DNA of 64,000 nt from Blastocatellia bacterium (GTDB lineage Bacteria; Acidobacteriota; Blastocatellia; UBA7656): assembly GCA_035275065.1 (NCBI GenBank), contig DATENM010000068.1, positions 1 to 64,000 of the forward strand, in the 5' to 3' direction. A program made the translations under genes and the position numbers. Shown here piece after piece: positions 32,777-40,155 of this stretch; the first letter of the stretch is position 1, and every line of letters begins with the position of its first letter. The notes beneath the pieces are model-generated. The model had not been told where the DNA came from. It worked only from the letters and a program-made list of their open reading frames with translations, and ran no database searches.

Positions 32777-32911
32777 TCACACCCCCTCGGGCGGCGCGTC
32801 GCCGCGTTCTTCCTGGGGTTTTCCTTGCCTGGCGCGGACGGCCCGCTCGAATTCGTAATCGAGCCACGTCTTGAGGTCGCAGGGCATCAGCAGCGGGAAA
32901 TTGTCTTGCAT
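32777..32911 (-). CDS. Hypothetical short protein, 44 aa
   Basis: MQDNFPLLMPCDLKTWLDYE followed by a basic/acidic tail. GAGGG lies seven bases before the ATG. A longer frame upstream would run through the operator repeats and is less likely. It is the first gene of the leftward arm of the control region. Confidence 0.45.
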   Translation of the reverse strand: MQDNFPLLMPCDLKTWLDYEFERAVRARQGKPQEERGDAPPEGV

Positions 32912-33009
32912 ATGAGAGCCCTCGAATCTCAGCCGCGCCGGCCAGCCTTCAACCGCCGTTTGGTCTTCATGGTCTGCGGCTGGCGCGGCGCGTTGATTCT
33001 CAACCGTAA

Positions 33010-33157
33010 GTTTGTTACGTCGACATAACAAACTTAGTATATGCCCGCCGCCCGGCGGCGTCAATCCAATTCGTTATGTATCCGTAACAAACTCACTTGC
33101 TGGCCGGCGGGCTGGCGGTGTAGAATCGGCCTTGCCTGATTGTTATGCCGGCATTAC
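33010..33157. promoter_or_regulatory. Divergent control region with three matching operators
   Basis: Three 16-bp inverted repeats share the pattern GTTAYG-N4-CRTWAC: GTTACGTCGACATAAC (33014), GTTATGTATCCGTAAC (33073) and GTTATGCCGGCATTAC (33142). The first extends to GTTTGTTA/TAACAAAC arms. A possible rightward promoter (TTGCTG, 18 bp, TAGAAT ending at 33126) is flanked by the second and third. This is the layout of a repressor-controlled switch, probably bound by one of the element's small HTH proteins. Confidence 0.7.
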
Positions 33158-33167
33158 GATTTCGGCT

Positions 33168-33413
33168 ATGGCCAGGCGGAAAGGCGGGAGTGACTTGACC
33201 GTGCATGAAGTGGCGGGCCGACTCGGCACGACGGTTTCGACCGTCCGAGTGTGGCTGTCGCGCGGCAGGTTTCCGGGCGCCCGCAAAGAACAGAGCCCGG
33301 CTGGCGAATACTGGATGATCCCTGAAAGCGCGCTCGATGGCTTTGAAATGAGAAAGCCGGGACCCAAGCCCGGCGCGAAGAAGCCAACAGCCAAAAAAGC
33401 CAAGTCGAAATGA
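33168..33413 (+). CDS. AlpA/Xis-like helix-turn-helix protein, 81 aa
   Basis: After MARRKGGSD the domain LTVHEVAGRLGTTVSTVRVW is a helix-turn-helix with wing GRFPGARKEQSPAGEYWMIP, typical of AlpA or excisionase-like proteins. The C-terminus is a Lys/Pro/Ala tail (KPGAKKPTAKKAKSK). The ATG follows the third operator by ten bases, so this gene is the obvious target of the switch and may be autoregulated. It overlaps the next gene by four bases. Confidence 0.75.
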   Translation: MARRKGGSDLTVHEVAGRLGTTVSTVRVWLSRGRFPGARKEQSPAGEYWMIPESALDGFEMRKPGPKPGAKKPTAKKAKSK

Positions 33414-33646
33414 AGCGCAAGCTGCTCAAGGCCGGCGCGGTGGCCGGTCTGATGGGCGTGACGCCGCGCACCCTGGAGAACTGGGCCGCCGACCCCGCCG
33501 ACGACTTCCCGAAGCCGGTCACGCGCAACGGCAAGTTTTACTGGGTCGAGTCGGAAGTTGATGACTACATCGAGAGGATGGTGGAGGCGCGCGACGCGGA
33601 GTGGGCCAAAATTCGGAAGGCACTTCAGGCGGCTAACAGCGCATGA
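33410..33646 (+). CDS. AlpA-like helix-turn-helix protein, 78 aa
   Basis: Second HTH of the pair, coupled by ATGA overlap. KAGAVAGLMGVTPRTLENWA forms the helix-turn-helix, followed by a wing with TRNGKFYWVESEVDDYIERM. Two adjacent HTH proteins next to three palindromes suggest a regulatory duo: an activator of excision and an antagonist. Which one binds the operators cannot be read from the sequence. Confidence 0.75.
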   Translation: MKRKLLKAGAVAGLMGVTPRTLENWAADPADDFPKPVTRNGKFYWVESEVDDYIERMVEARDAEWAKIRKALQAANSA

Positions 33647-33742
33647 CTTCACAGGCGAGTTTTATTGACTCTTCCATTATAATGCCAGCAGATTGATGTA
33701 AGTTCTGCCCCTCCTGATTAACCTTTTCGGAAAGGTACTCTC

Positions 33743-34156
33743 ATGCGAGCTGAATATCAGCGTAGGGCCAGCGGGCTATTCTGGCTGGGCCTCGGCATTA
33801 CCGCGCTAGGCTGTTTTTTCGACCTGGCGATGCAATCGGATGGGCTGATGAGTGTGGACGGCGCTTCGCTGGCGGCTGTCGGCCAGGCGTTCGTGGGATT
33901 GCTGTTCGGGGTGTTGCTGCCCATCGCGAAGATATATGAGACGACGCAACTCAGCAAAGCCCCCGGCGTGGCGCTGGTGTCCGGCGCGATTCTGTTTGTT
34001 GCCTCGGGGGTGCTCGTCTCCGCCTGCCGCGCGTTCGCGAGAGGGAAGGGCTATGGCGTCGGCTTGGGCTACCTGGGATTGCTGGGGCTGGCCGGCGTGG
34101 TGGTGCTCATGTTTTTCCCAGACCGCACGGCGCCGGCGCGCGGCCCAGCTCGGTGA
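33743..34156 (+). CDS. Four-span membrane protein, 137 aa
   Basis: Hydrophobic segments near residues 12-28, 42-62, 72-92 and 105-125, with short loops. The protein is small and compact, with no signal peptidase site and no motif. The ribosome site AAAGG is half buried in a small hairpin (ACCTTTTCGGAAAGGT). It may be an immunity, exclusion or ion-related protein; no family is recognised. The ~230 bp after it contain no gene that I can support. Confidence 0.55.
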   Translation: MRAEYQRRASGLFWLGLGITALGCFFDLAMQSDGLMSVDGASLAAVGQAFVGLLFGVLLPIAKIYETTQLSKAPGVALVSGAILFVASGVLVSACRAFARGKGYGVGLGYLGLLGLAGVVVLMFFPDRTAPARGPAR

Positions 34157-34388
34157 TCAGTGATCGGCGCCGATGCGAACGCGCTAATGACGGTACACAC
34201 TGGCGGCTTCGATCTCCGGGGGGAGTTTGCCCGCAAAAGCATCACACTGCGCCGGATGCTTGTTTGTCACCTGAAAGGCCGGAACGAAGTGGAGGAATGG
34301 GCAGCGCCGATTTGACAAACAAGGTGGCGCGGTATCATCAGTGGCGGGCAAACTGCCTTGAATTCGGATCGCGCGAAGCGCCGCTTAA

Positions 34389-35315
34389 CTAGGTGACTGA
34401 GGCGCCTGCTGGCGCGGCCGCTGATCCTAGCTGCTTCAGCATGGAATGAAGCATGTCGAGCAACAGGATTAGTCTGGTCGACGCTTCGACGGTCGAATAG
34501 GTGAGCCACAGACCGTGGCTTACGGCATGGCGGTTTACGTCGCCCGGCTCGGCGTGGTTAGATGGATTATAGTCAACGTAGATCCTTTCAAGCATTGCCA
34601 AGTTATGGTAATTCGCAATTGCCTGGACGTCATCTAAGCTGATTTGATCTGCTGCGGGTATGGTGTCCAAGGTCACAAACTTATCAGTAAACCGCTTTTT
34701 GACTGTCTCGAAGCGCCAAGCCGTAAAGCCAGCGTCTTCGGTTTTGATGAATTCTCTAATGATGCCTTCGATCTGAATGATAAGGGTTGGCACGGTCAAG
34801 GTATATTTGCCCTCTTTGTGTGCCCAAAGTGCGTCTTCGAATATTTTCTTCCTTTCGCTGAAGCCGGACGCATCCCAGCCCTGGACGATATTGGCAAGTT
34901 CCTGGCATTCGTTAGAATTGAAATGACCCACTATATATTGCGTGAGATCATGGGCTGTAAGGTTGCCTTCGTGTGCAATGATTACTCTGTAAAACGACAT
35001 AGGGAGGTCATTGATCACCCACCATCCATGCTTATACATAACCTCGGACGATTTCGCCATCTCGGCCTTCATTTCGTTGATGGTCTTGATAGCTCTCTGC
35101 AATCCTTCGACAATTGACTGCGCTTTGGCAGCAGCGCGGTCAATGGCCCCTCCTTCGGCCAGCGCCTTATCTATCCAATTCCCTGCCTGAGCGGCTCTGC
35201 TGATAGCACCCTCCATGAGTGTCCCGGCATTGCGGAGTAAGTCTTTGAGGAAGCGTAGTCTTGAATCCTCGGCTTTTCTCAATTGCTTAACTGCTTCATC
35301 TACTTGGTCAGTCAT
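34389..35315 (-). CDS. HEPN-like putative defence protein, 308 aa
   Basis: The C-terminal ~100 residues look like a HEPN domain: NRHAVSHGLWLTY contains the R-x4-H RNase motif, and the following TVEASTRLILLLDMLHSML is the usual hydrophobic closing helix. The N-terminal 100 residues are a coiled helix with Lys/Glu repeats. HEPN proteins of this form act as abortive-infection or toxin RNases. GGAG seven bases before the ATG at 35315 sets the start. AT-rich and located at the element's right edge, a typical cargo and defence slot. Confidence 0.6.
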   Translation of the reverse strand: MTDQVDEAVKQLRKAEDSRLRFLKDLLRNAGTLMEGAISRAAQAGNWIDKALAEGGAIDRAAAKAQSIVEGLQRAIKTINEMKAEMAKSSEVMYKHGWWVINDLPMSFYRVIIAHEGNLTAHDLTQYIVGHFNSNECQELANIVQGWDASGFSERKKIFEDALWAHKEGKYTLTVPTLIIQIEGIIREFIKTEDAGFTAWRFETVKKRFTDKFVTLDTIPAADQISLDDVQAIANYHNLAMLERIYVDYNPSNHAEPGDVNRHAVSHGLWLTYSTVEASTRLILLLDMLHSMLKQLGSAAAPAGASVT

Positions 35316-35388
35316 TATCATGCTCCGTATAATCGTTACTGCTCTCGCCTACCGTTAGTGCAGATTTTCGAAGTTGTTGTAGCCCTTC

Positions 35389-35415
35389 AATGTGGGAACA
35401 TATGTGGGGTTCAAC
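35389..35415. repeat. Integrase arm-like double site, copy 3
   Basis: TGTGGGAACATATGTGGGG, matching copy 2 near the integrase. It lies about 40 bp inside the right att, as expected for the second arm of the attachment site. Confidence 0.55.
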
Positions 35416-35420
35416 AACAA

Positions 35421-35441
35421 GAGCCACCTGGCAGGTGGCTC
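35421..35441 (-). terminator. tRNA-Arg terminator carried by the element
   Basis: A 9-bp stem (GAGCCACCT/AGGTGGCTC, 3-nt loop) 20 bp past the tRNA 3' end on the minus strand, followed by TTGTTGTTG. The element thus supplies both the tRNA 3' half and its terminator. Confidence 0.7.
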
Positions 35442-35451
35442 TAAGTATTTA

Positions 35452-35534
<83 letters not shown>

Positions 35535-35708
35535 TTAGACGGCACTGTTGTGAATCAGTGCTGAATTGTCAAAGCAGGATTATCGCAAACCGCCGCTTGT
35601 GGTGTCAACCGCAGTCAATTTCTATCAACCGCTCGCTTTTCTATCTACTGCTTGTCCCTCACCCTAACCCTGTTGCGCCTTCAACTACGCTTTGATAGAA
35701 CTTCGAAG

Positions 35709-36389
35709 ATGAACAAGCAGGCGGTCAGTGAAGCGCCCGAAAGCCTCGGCTACGTCATTCAAAACCTTAAAGCGGTCTATGGCGTCCCCGAATGCGAAGG
35801 CGGGCTCGACCCGCTCGATGTGCTGGTCGAAACCATCCTTTCGCAGTCAACCACAAATGCCAACAGCCAGCGCGCTTTTGCCAGCCTTAAACAGAAGTTC
35901 CCCAACTGGGACGCGGCGCGGCGGGCGCGCGTCACCTCCATCGAAGCGGCCATTCGCTCCGGCGGTCTGGCAAAACAGAAATCGCTCCGCATCAAACGGC
36001 TGCTGAAGGAAATCTATGAGCGGCGCGGCTCGCTCGACATCGGCTTTCTCCGTAGCGCGCCGCTTGACGAAGCCGTCGCCTTTCTCTCGAGCTTCAAAGG
36101 CGTTGGCCCCAAAACCGTCGCCTGCACCCTGTTGTTCGCCTGTGATCGTCCCATCTTTCCCATAGACACGCACATCTTTCGCATCGCGCGGCGTCTGGCG
36201 CTGATCCCTGAACGCTGCTCGGACGAGGAGGCCCACCGCTTGATGACCGCCATGATCCCCGCCGACCGCTACTATGAAGTTCACGTCAACTTGATTCGCC
36301 ATGGTCGCCGCGTCTGCCGCCCACAGCAACCCGCCTGCGAGCAGTGCTGCCTGGTCGAGTATTGCGCTTATTACGAGACCAAGAGATAG
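35709..36389 (+). CDS. nth: Endonuclease III-like DNA glycosylase/AP lyase
   Basis: Removes oxidised pyrimidines and nicks abasic sites in base-excision repair. The HhH-GPD core shows GVGPKTVACTLL with the Schiff-base Lys (~136) and FPIDTHIFRIAR with the catalytic Asp (~152). The C-terminal iron-sulphur loop has exact C-x6-C-x2-C-x5-C spacing (CRPQQPACEQCCLVEYC). ATG 35709 fits the family start; the in-frame ATG further upstream adds 19 unrelated residues. At 226 aa it is normal in size. First core gene after the integrated element. Confidence 0.9.
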   Translation: MNKQAVSEAPESLGYVIQNLKAVYGVPECEGGLDPLDVLVETILSQSTTNANSQRAFASLKQKFPNWDAARRARVTSIEAAIRSGGLAKQKSLRIKRLLKEIYERRGSLDIGFLRSAPLDEAVAFLSSFKGVGPKTVACTLLFACDRPIFPIDTHIFRIARRLALIPERCSDEEAHRLMTAMIPADRYYEVHVNLIRHGRRVCRPQQPACEQCCLVEYCAYYETKR

Positions 36390-36427
36390 CGGCGTCCGTC
36401 GCGGGATTTGTGCTAAACTTTTTGCTT

Positions 36428-37525
36428 ATGAGCGCGACCCGAAAATTTAAGATCGGAAACATCGAGATCAAGCCCAACCTGGTGCTCGCGCCAATGGCCG
36501 GGGTCACCGATTCGTCGTTCCGCCGCTTGATCAAAGAGCTTGGCGGCGTCGGCTTGATCGTCACCGAGTTTATCTCGGTCGAAGGGCTGACGCGCGGCAA
36601 CATGCGGACGCACCGCATGATGCGTTTTTTGCATGAAGAGCGCCCGCTGTCGATTCAGATCTTCGGCCACGACGAAGAGCGCATGGCGATGGCCGCCGAG
36701 ATTATCGAAGAGAGCGGCGCCGACATCGTCGACATCAACTGCGGTTGCCCGGCGCGCAAGGTCACCAACGGCGGCGGCGGCTCGTCCTTGCTACGCGACC
36801 TGCCGCAGCTTGAAAAAATCCTGCGCCGCGTGCGCCGCGCCATCTCGATCCCGCTGACCATGAAGATTCGCACCGGCTGGGACGACAGCTCGATCAACGC
36901 CGTCGAAGTGGCGCGGCTGGTCGAAGATTGCGGCGGCGAGATGTTGGCCATTCACGGGCGCACGCGCACCCAGGGCTACAGCGGCCGCGCTAACTGGGAG
37001 ATCATCACCGCCGTCAAGCGTGCCGTATCGATCCCCGTCGTCGGCTGCGGCGATGTGGTGACGGCGGAGCAGGCGTTGGCGCGGCTCGAAGAAAGCAGCG
37101 TTGATGCGGTGATGATCGGGCGCGGCGCGATTGCTAATCCCTGGATCTTTCGCCAGACCGCCGAGCTGATGCGCGGCGAGCGCCCACATCAGCCGACGCT
37201 GGGCGAAAAGCAGCAGGTGCTGCACAGGTATTATGAATTACTGAAAGATGAGCTGCACGAGCGCGCCCTGGCCGGCAAGCTCAAGCAGATGTGCGGCTAC
37301 TTCACGCACGGCCTGGCGGGCGGTGCGCGGCTGCGCGAGCGCGTCTTTCATTCGCAGACGATTGCGGAAATCTTCAAGCAGATCGACGAGTATTTCGCGG
37401 CGATGATCGAGCATGGCCTGCCGCCTGATCACCATGCGCTGGCGGACGGGGCAGAGTTCGTTGACCGCGGCCCGCGCGACCCGAAGTGCGCCGAGTTTAC
37501 GAACGCCGCGCCATCGGCCGGCTGA
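36428..37525 (+). CDS. dusB: tRNA-dihydrouridine synthase (DusB-like)
   Basis: FMN enzyme that reduces uridine in tRNA. A TIM-barrel start with VLAPMAGVTDSSFRRLIKEL, catalytic Cys in NCGCPARKV (~107), substrate Lys in MKIRTGWD, and phosphate-binding GCGDVVTAEQA and MIGRGAIANPWIFR. The C-terminal helical tRNA-binding domain is complete. At 365 aa it is slightly long because of a polar tail. It follows nth by 38 bases and is probably co-transcribed. Confidence 0.9.
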   Translation: MSATRKFKIGNIEIKPNLVLAPMAGVTDSSFRRLIKELGGVGLIVTEFISVEGLTRGNMRTHRMMRFLHEERPLSIQIFGHDEERMAMAAEIIEESGADIVDINCGCPARKVTNGGGGSSLLRDLPQLEKILRRVRRAISIPLTMKIRTGWDDSSINAVEVARLVEDCGGEMLAIHGRTRTQGYSGRANWEIITAVKRAVSIPVVGCGDVVTAEQALARLEESSVDAVMIGRGAIANPWIFRQTAELMRGERPHQPTLGEKQQVLHRYYELLKDELHERALAGKLKQMCGYFTHGLAGGARLRERVFHSQTIAEIFKQIDEYFAAMIEHGLPPDHHALADGAEFVDRGPRDPKCAEFTNAAPSAG

Positions 37526-37561
37526 ACCACTTATCCAACCGCTAGCCGCCGCGGCCGATCA

Positions 37562-39286
37562 TCAGGCGTTGCGCTTGATGATCATCAGCGTCATGTCATC
37601 TACCGGCGCCATCGTGCCGACGAAACGCGACAGGGCTTCATCAATGCGGTCGCGAATGCCTGAGGCCGAGCGGTTCAGGTTGTGGCGCACGACTTCGATC
37701 AAGCGATCTTCTTCGAACTCTTCGTCCTGTTCATTCACCGACTCGGTGATGCCGTCGCTGTAGATCACCAGCACGTCGCCGAGATTAAAGCCGACCGAGT
37801 CTTCCTGATACGCCATGCCCTTCATCATGCCGATTGGCAACCCGCCTTTGTCGAGGCGCAGCACTTCGCCGGTGGCGCGCACCAGCATCGGCGGGTTGTG
37901 GCCGCCGTTGGAATACTTCAGCTCGCCGGTCTCCGGGTTGATCGTGCCATAAAACAGGGTCAGGAATTTATTCGACGGCGAGTTCTCGAAGATGTATTCG
38001 TTGATCTCGGCCATCACCTCGCTGATCGAGCGCCGCGTCTGCGCCTGCGCCCGCACCGCCGCATGCAGCGACGACATCAAGAGCGCCGCGCCGGTGCCTT
38101 TGCCCGATACGTCGCCGACGGCGACGGTCAGACACGGATCGTTTTTGCACTGGATGAAATCGTAATAATCGCCGCCGATCTCGCGGCACGGGAACGACAC
38201 GCCGGTCATGTCCCAGCCATCAATCTTCGGCGGCGCGACCGGCTGCAAGCGCATCTGGATCTCGGAAGCGACCTTCAACTCTTCTTCCATGCGCCGCTTC
38301 TCCATGCGCTCTTCGATCAGGCGCTCGTGCTCGATCTTGATCGAAGCGACCGAGGCAATCGTCGTCAGCACCTTGAGGTCTTCTTCGCGGAAGCGGTTGT
38401 GGAAGGGATTGTCGACATAGATCATGCCGAAAATCTCTTCGCCCGACGCCAGCGGCACCGCCATCACCGAGCGAATCTGCGACAGCACCACCGATTGCTG
38501 GGCCTGAAAGCGCGGGTCGTGCATGGCGTCCGAAGTCAGCACCGAGGCGCCTTCGCCGATCACCTTGCTGGTGATCGAGCGGCTGATCTGCACCTGCGAA
38601 GCGGTCGGCAAGGCGGCGGCATGCGCGCCCCGCGCAATCTTGCAGACGATGTCGCCCGCCTCTTTCAAGAACAGGAAGCCGCGCTCTGCCGGAATCGCCT
38701 GAAAGACCAGGTCGACGGTCAGCTTCAAGGTGTCTTCGAGCGTGGTGCGCGGCAGCAAAGCGATGCCGACCTGCGAGACGATGCTCAGCAGGTCACGCCC
38801 CTGTGTGGCGGCTTCAGGCGTCAGTTGCGTGTGCATGTTGGCGCGCGGGCGGATGTCTTCGGCGATCTGCCCCGACTTGATCGATGAGAGCAAATCGCTG
38901 GTCGAGCGCGAGGCGATGGGCGAGGTGATAGTGTCGGCAGGCAGCGCCCCGACCGGGCCGGATAAAAAGACGGTCGCCCCCGACATCATGTCCTGCTCTT
39001 CGGTCTTGAACTCGATCTCGGTCTCGCCGATGCGGATCAAGTCGCCGGGCTCAAGGCGCACGGTGCCGCTGACGCGCTGGCCGTTGAGGAAGGTGCCGTT
39101 GGCGCTGCCGTTGTCAACCAGCAGGACGTGATCGCCTTCGCGGCGCAATTCGGCGTGCAGGCGCGAGGCGAACGGATCGCTGATGCAGATATCGTTGCGC
39201 GACGAGCGCCCGATGGTCAGCTTCATGCGGTCGAGCTTGACCGACGACGGCTCGAAATCTTTGGGGCGGATGATAAAGGTAGACAT
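37562..39286 (-). CDS. FHA-GAF-PP2C (SpoIIE/RsbU-type) Ser/Thr phosphatase, 574 aa
   Basis: Three modules. The FHA domain (residues ~20-95; IGRSSRNDICISDPFASRLH and NGSANGTFLNG) binds phosphothreonine partners. A GAF sensor follows (~160-335). The C-terminal PP2C of SpoIIE type (~365-574) has metal-binding motifs GGDYYDF, VAVGDVSGKG and YSDGITE. Such enzymes dephosphorylate anti-anti-sigma factors or FHA-bound kinase targets. It is last in the reverse FHA operon, an obvious counter to the operon's kinase. No membrane segment. The gap upstream is a heptamer-repeat hairpin, and no good ribosome site is seen. Confidence 0.9.
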   Translation of the reverse strand: MSTFIIRPKDFEPSSVKLDRMKLTIGRSSRNDICISDPFASRLHAELRREGDHVLLVDNGSANGTFLNGQRVSGTVRLEPGDLIRIGETEIEFKTEEQDMMSGATVFLSGPVGALPADTITSPIASRSTSDLLSSIKSGQIAEDIRPRANMHTQLTPEAATQGRDLLSIVSQVGIALLPRTTLEDTLKLTVDLVFQAIPAERGFLFLKEAGDIVCKIARGAHAAALPTASQVQISRSITSKVIGEGASVLTSDAMHDPRFQAQQSVVLSQIRSVMAVPLASGEEIFGMIYVDNPFHNRFREEDLKVLTTIASVASIKIEHERLIEERMEKRRMEEELKVASEIQMRLQPVAPPKIDGWDMTGVSFPCREIGGDYYDFIQCKNDPCLTVAVGDVSGKGTGAALLMSSLHAAVRAQAQTRRSISEVMAEINEYIFENSPSNKFLTLFYGTINPETGELKYSNGGHNPPMLVRATGEVLRLDKGGLPIGMMKGMAYQEDSVGFNLGDVLVIYSDGITESVNEQDEEFEEDRLIEVVRHNLNRSASGIRDRIDEALSRFVGTMAPVDDMTLMIIKRNA

Positions 39287-39293
39287 AGAACAC

Positions 39294-39393
39294 CAGGAGT
39301 CAGGAGTCAGAAGTCAGGAGTCAGAATGGAAGAGGAAGGCAGCTACCGCTGCGGCTTTTATTCTGACTCCTGACTCCTGACTCCTGACTTCTT
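39294..39393. repeat. Heptamer-repeat hairpin A (AGGAGTC family)
   Basis: Left arm of AGGAGTC/AGAAGTC heptamers and right arm of their complements form a ~34-bp stem. The core holds GGAAGGCAGCTACCGCTGCG, shared in form with hairpin D at 47366. It fills the gap between the RDD and phosphatase genes. Confidence 0.85.
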
Positions 39394-39394
39394 C

Positions 39395-40060
39395 TCATTT
39401 AGACATCACGACGATGGTGCGCGCCAGCTTGTCGTGCCAGCCCTGCTGGCGCGGGTCCCAAAGCATCCAGAGGAAGCCGAGAAAGAAGACCGCCATCGAT
39501 AGCGGGTAGCCGAGCAAGTGACGCAGCGCCGCCTGTTTAATGGTGAACGGTTTGCCACTCTCGCGCACGATATAGATGCCGAGAATGCGCATGCCGGCGG
39601 TCTGTCCGGTGATCCCGGCCAGCACGACGAAATTTAAAACGAACAACAACAGCGTCAGCCCGGCGACAATCAGCAAGTCCTTGTTCGAGCCGACGACCGA
39701 TTGTTTGCTCACCGCCGTGATGACGAAGGTAAAGACCATGATGGCGATGAGCGAGATCAGAAAATCGAACATCCAGGCGCCGTAGCGCAGGCCAAACCCG
39801 GCAGTCTCAAGCGAGCCGATGAAGGCATAAGTCGGCGGCGCAACCCTGCGGCGCTGACCGTCGGCGCGGCCCGTCGCCCCGACGACGACGGGTCGCGGGC
39901 GCGGGCGCTCGGCAGGCGGCACGTTTGCGGGTTGGGCGGCGCGCTCGTTGACCGCAACCGCGGCAGGCGCTTCCCGCGCCGGTGTCGCCTTGCCGCACGA
40001 AGGGCAGAATTTTGACCGCTCGGTCAGGGGCTTGCCACAGTATGGACAGAATTTCTGCAT
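39395..40060 (-). CDS. Zinc-ribbon RDD-family membrane protein, 221 aa
   Basis: N-terminal double-Cys ribbon (CPYCGKPLTERSKFCPSCGK), a Pro/Arg-rich linker, then an RDD domain with RYGAWMFDFLIS, GQTAGMRILGIYIVR and WHDKLARTIVV and three membrane helices. RDD proteins are inner-membrane transport- or signalling-related proteins of uncertain activity. The shared ribbon type with its two upstream neighbours suggests a common partner. Part of the reverse FHA operon. Confidence 0.85.
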   Translation of the reverse strand: MQKFCPYCGKPLTERSKFCPSCGKATPAREAPAAVAVNERAAQPANVPPAERPRPRPVVVGATGRADGQRRRVAPPTYAFIGSLETAGFGLRYGAWMFDFLISLIAIMVFTFVITAVSKQSVVGSNKDLLIVAGLTLLLFVLNFVVLAGITGQTAGMRILGIYIVRESGKPFTIKQAALRHLLGYPLSMAVFFLGFLWMLWDPRQQGWHDKLARTIVVMSK

Positions 40061-40063
40061 AAG

Positions 40064-40146
40064 ACAGTGGTCACCGGTCAGTGGTCAGTCACCGGTCGGC
40101 TGCAATCGCGCAACTGACCCCTGACCCCTGACCACCGGCCACTGAC
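40064..40146. repeat. Heptamer-repeat hairpin B (GGTCAGT family)
   Basis: Left arm AGTGGTCACCGGTCAGTGGT with more copies, right arm CTGACCCCTGACCCCTGACC: inverted seven-base repeats around a short core. It fills the gap between the kinase and RDD genes. Confidence 0.8.
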
Positions 40147-40155
40147 TAAATTACC

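Noticed and set aside
33677..33682. TATAAT as a promoter for the 137-aa membrane protein gene
   Set aside because: The nearest TTGACT is only seven bases upstream; no box at 16-18 bp fits.
37682..38887. 401-codon forward frame opposite the FHA-GAF-PP2C gene
   Set aside because: The reverse frame has intact FHA, GAF and PP2C motifs; the forward frame is a His/Arg/Asp-rich shadow.
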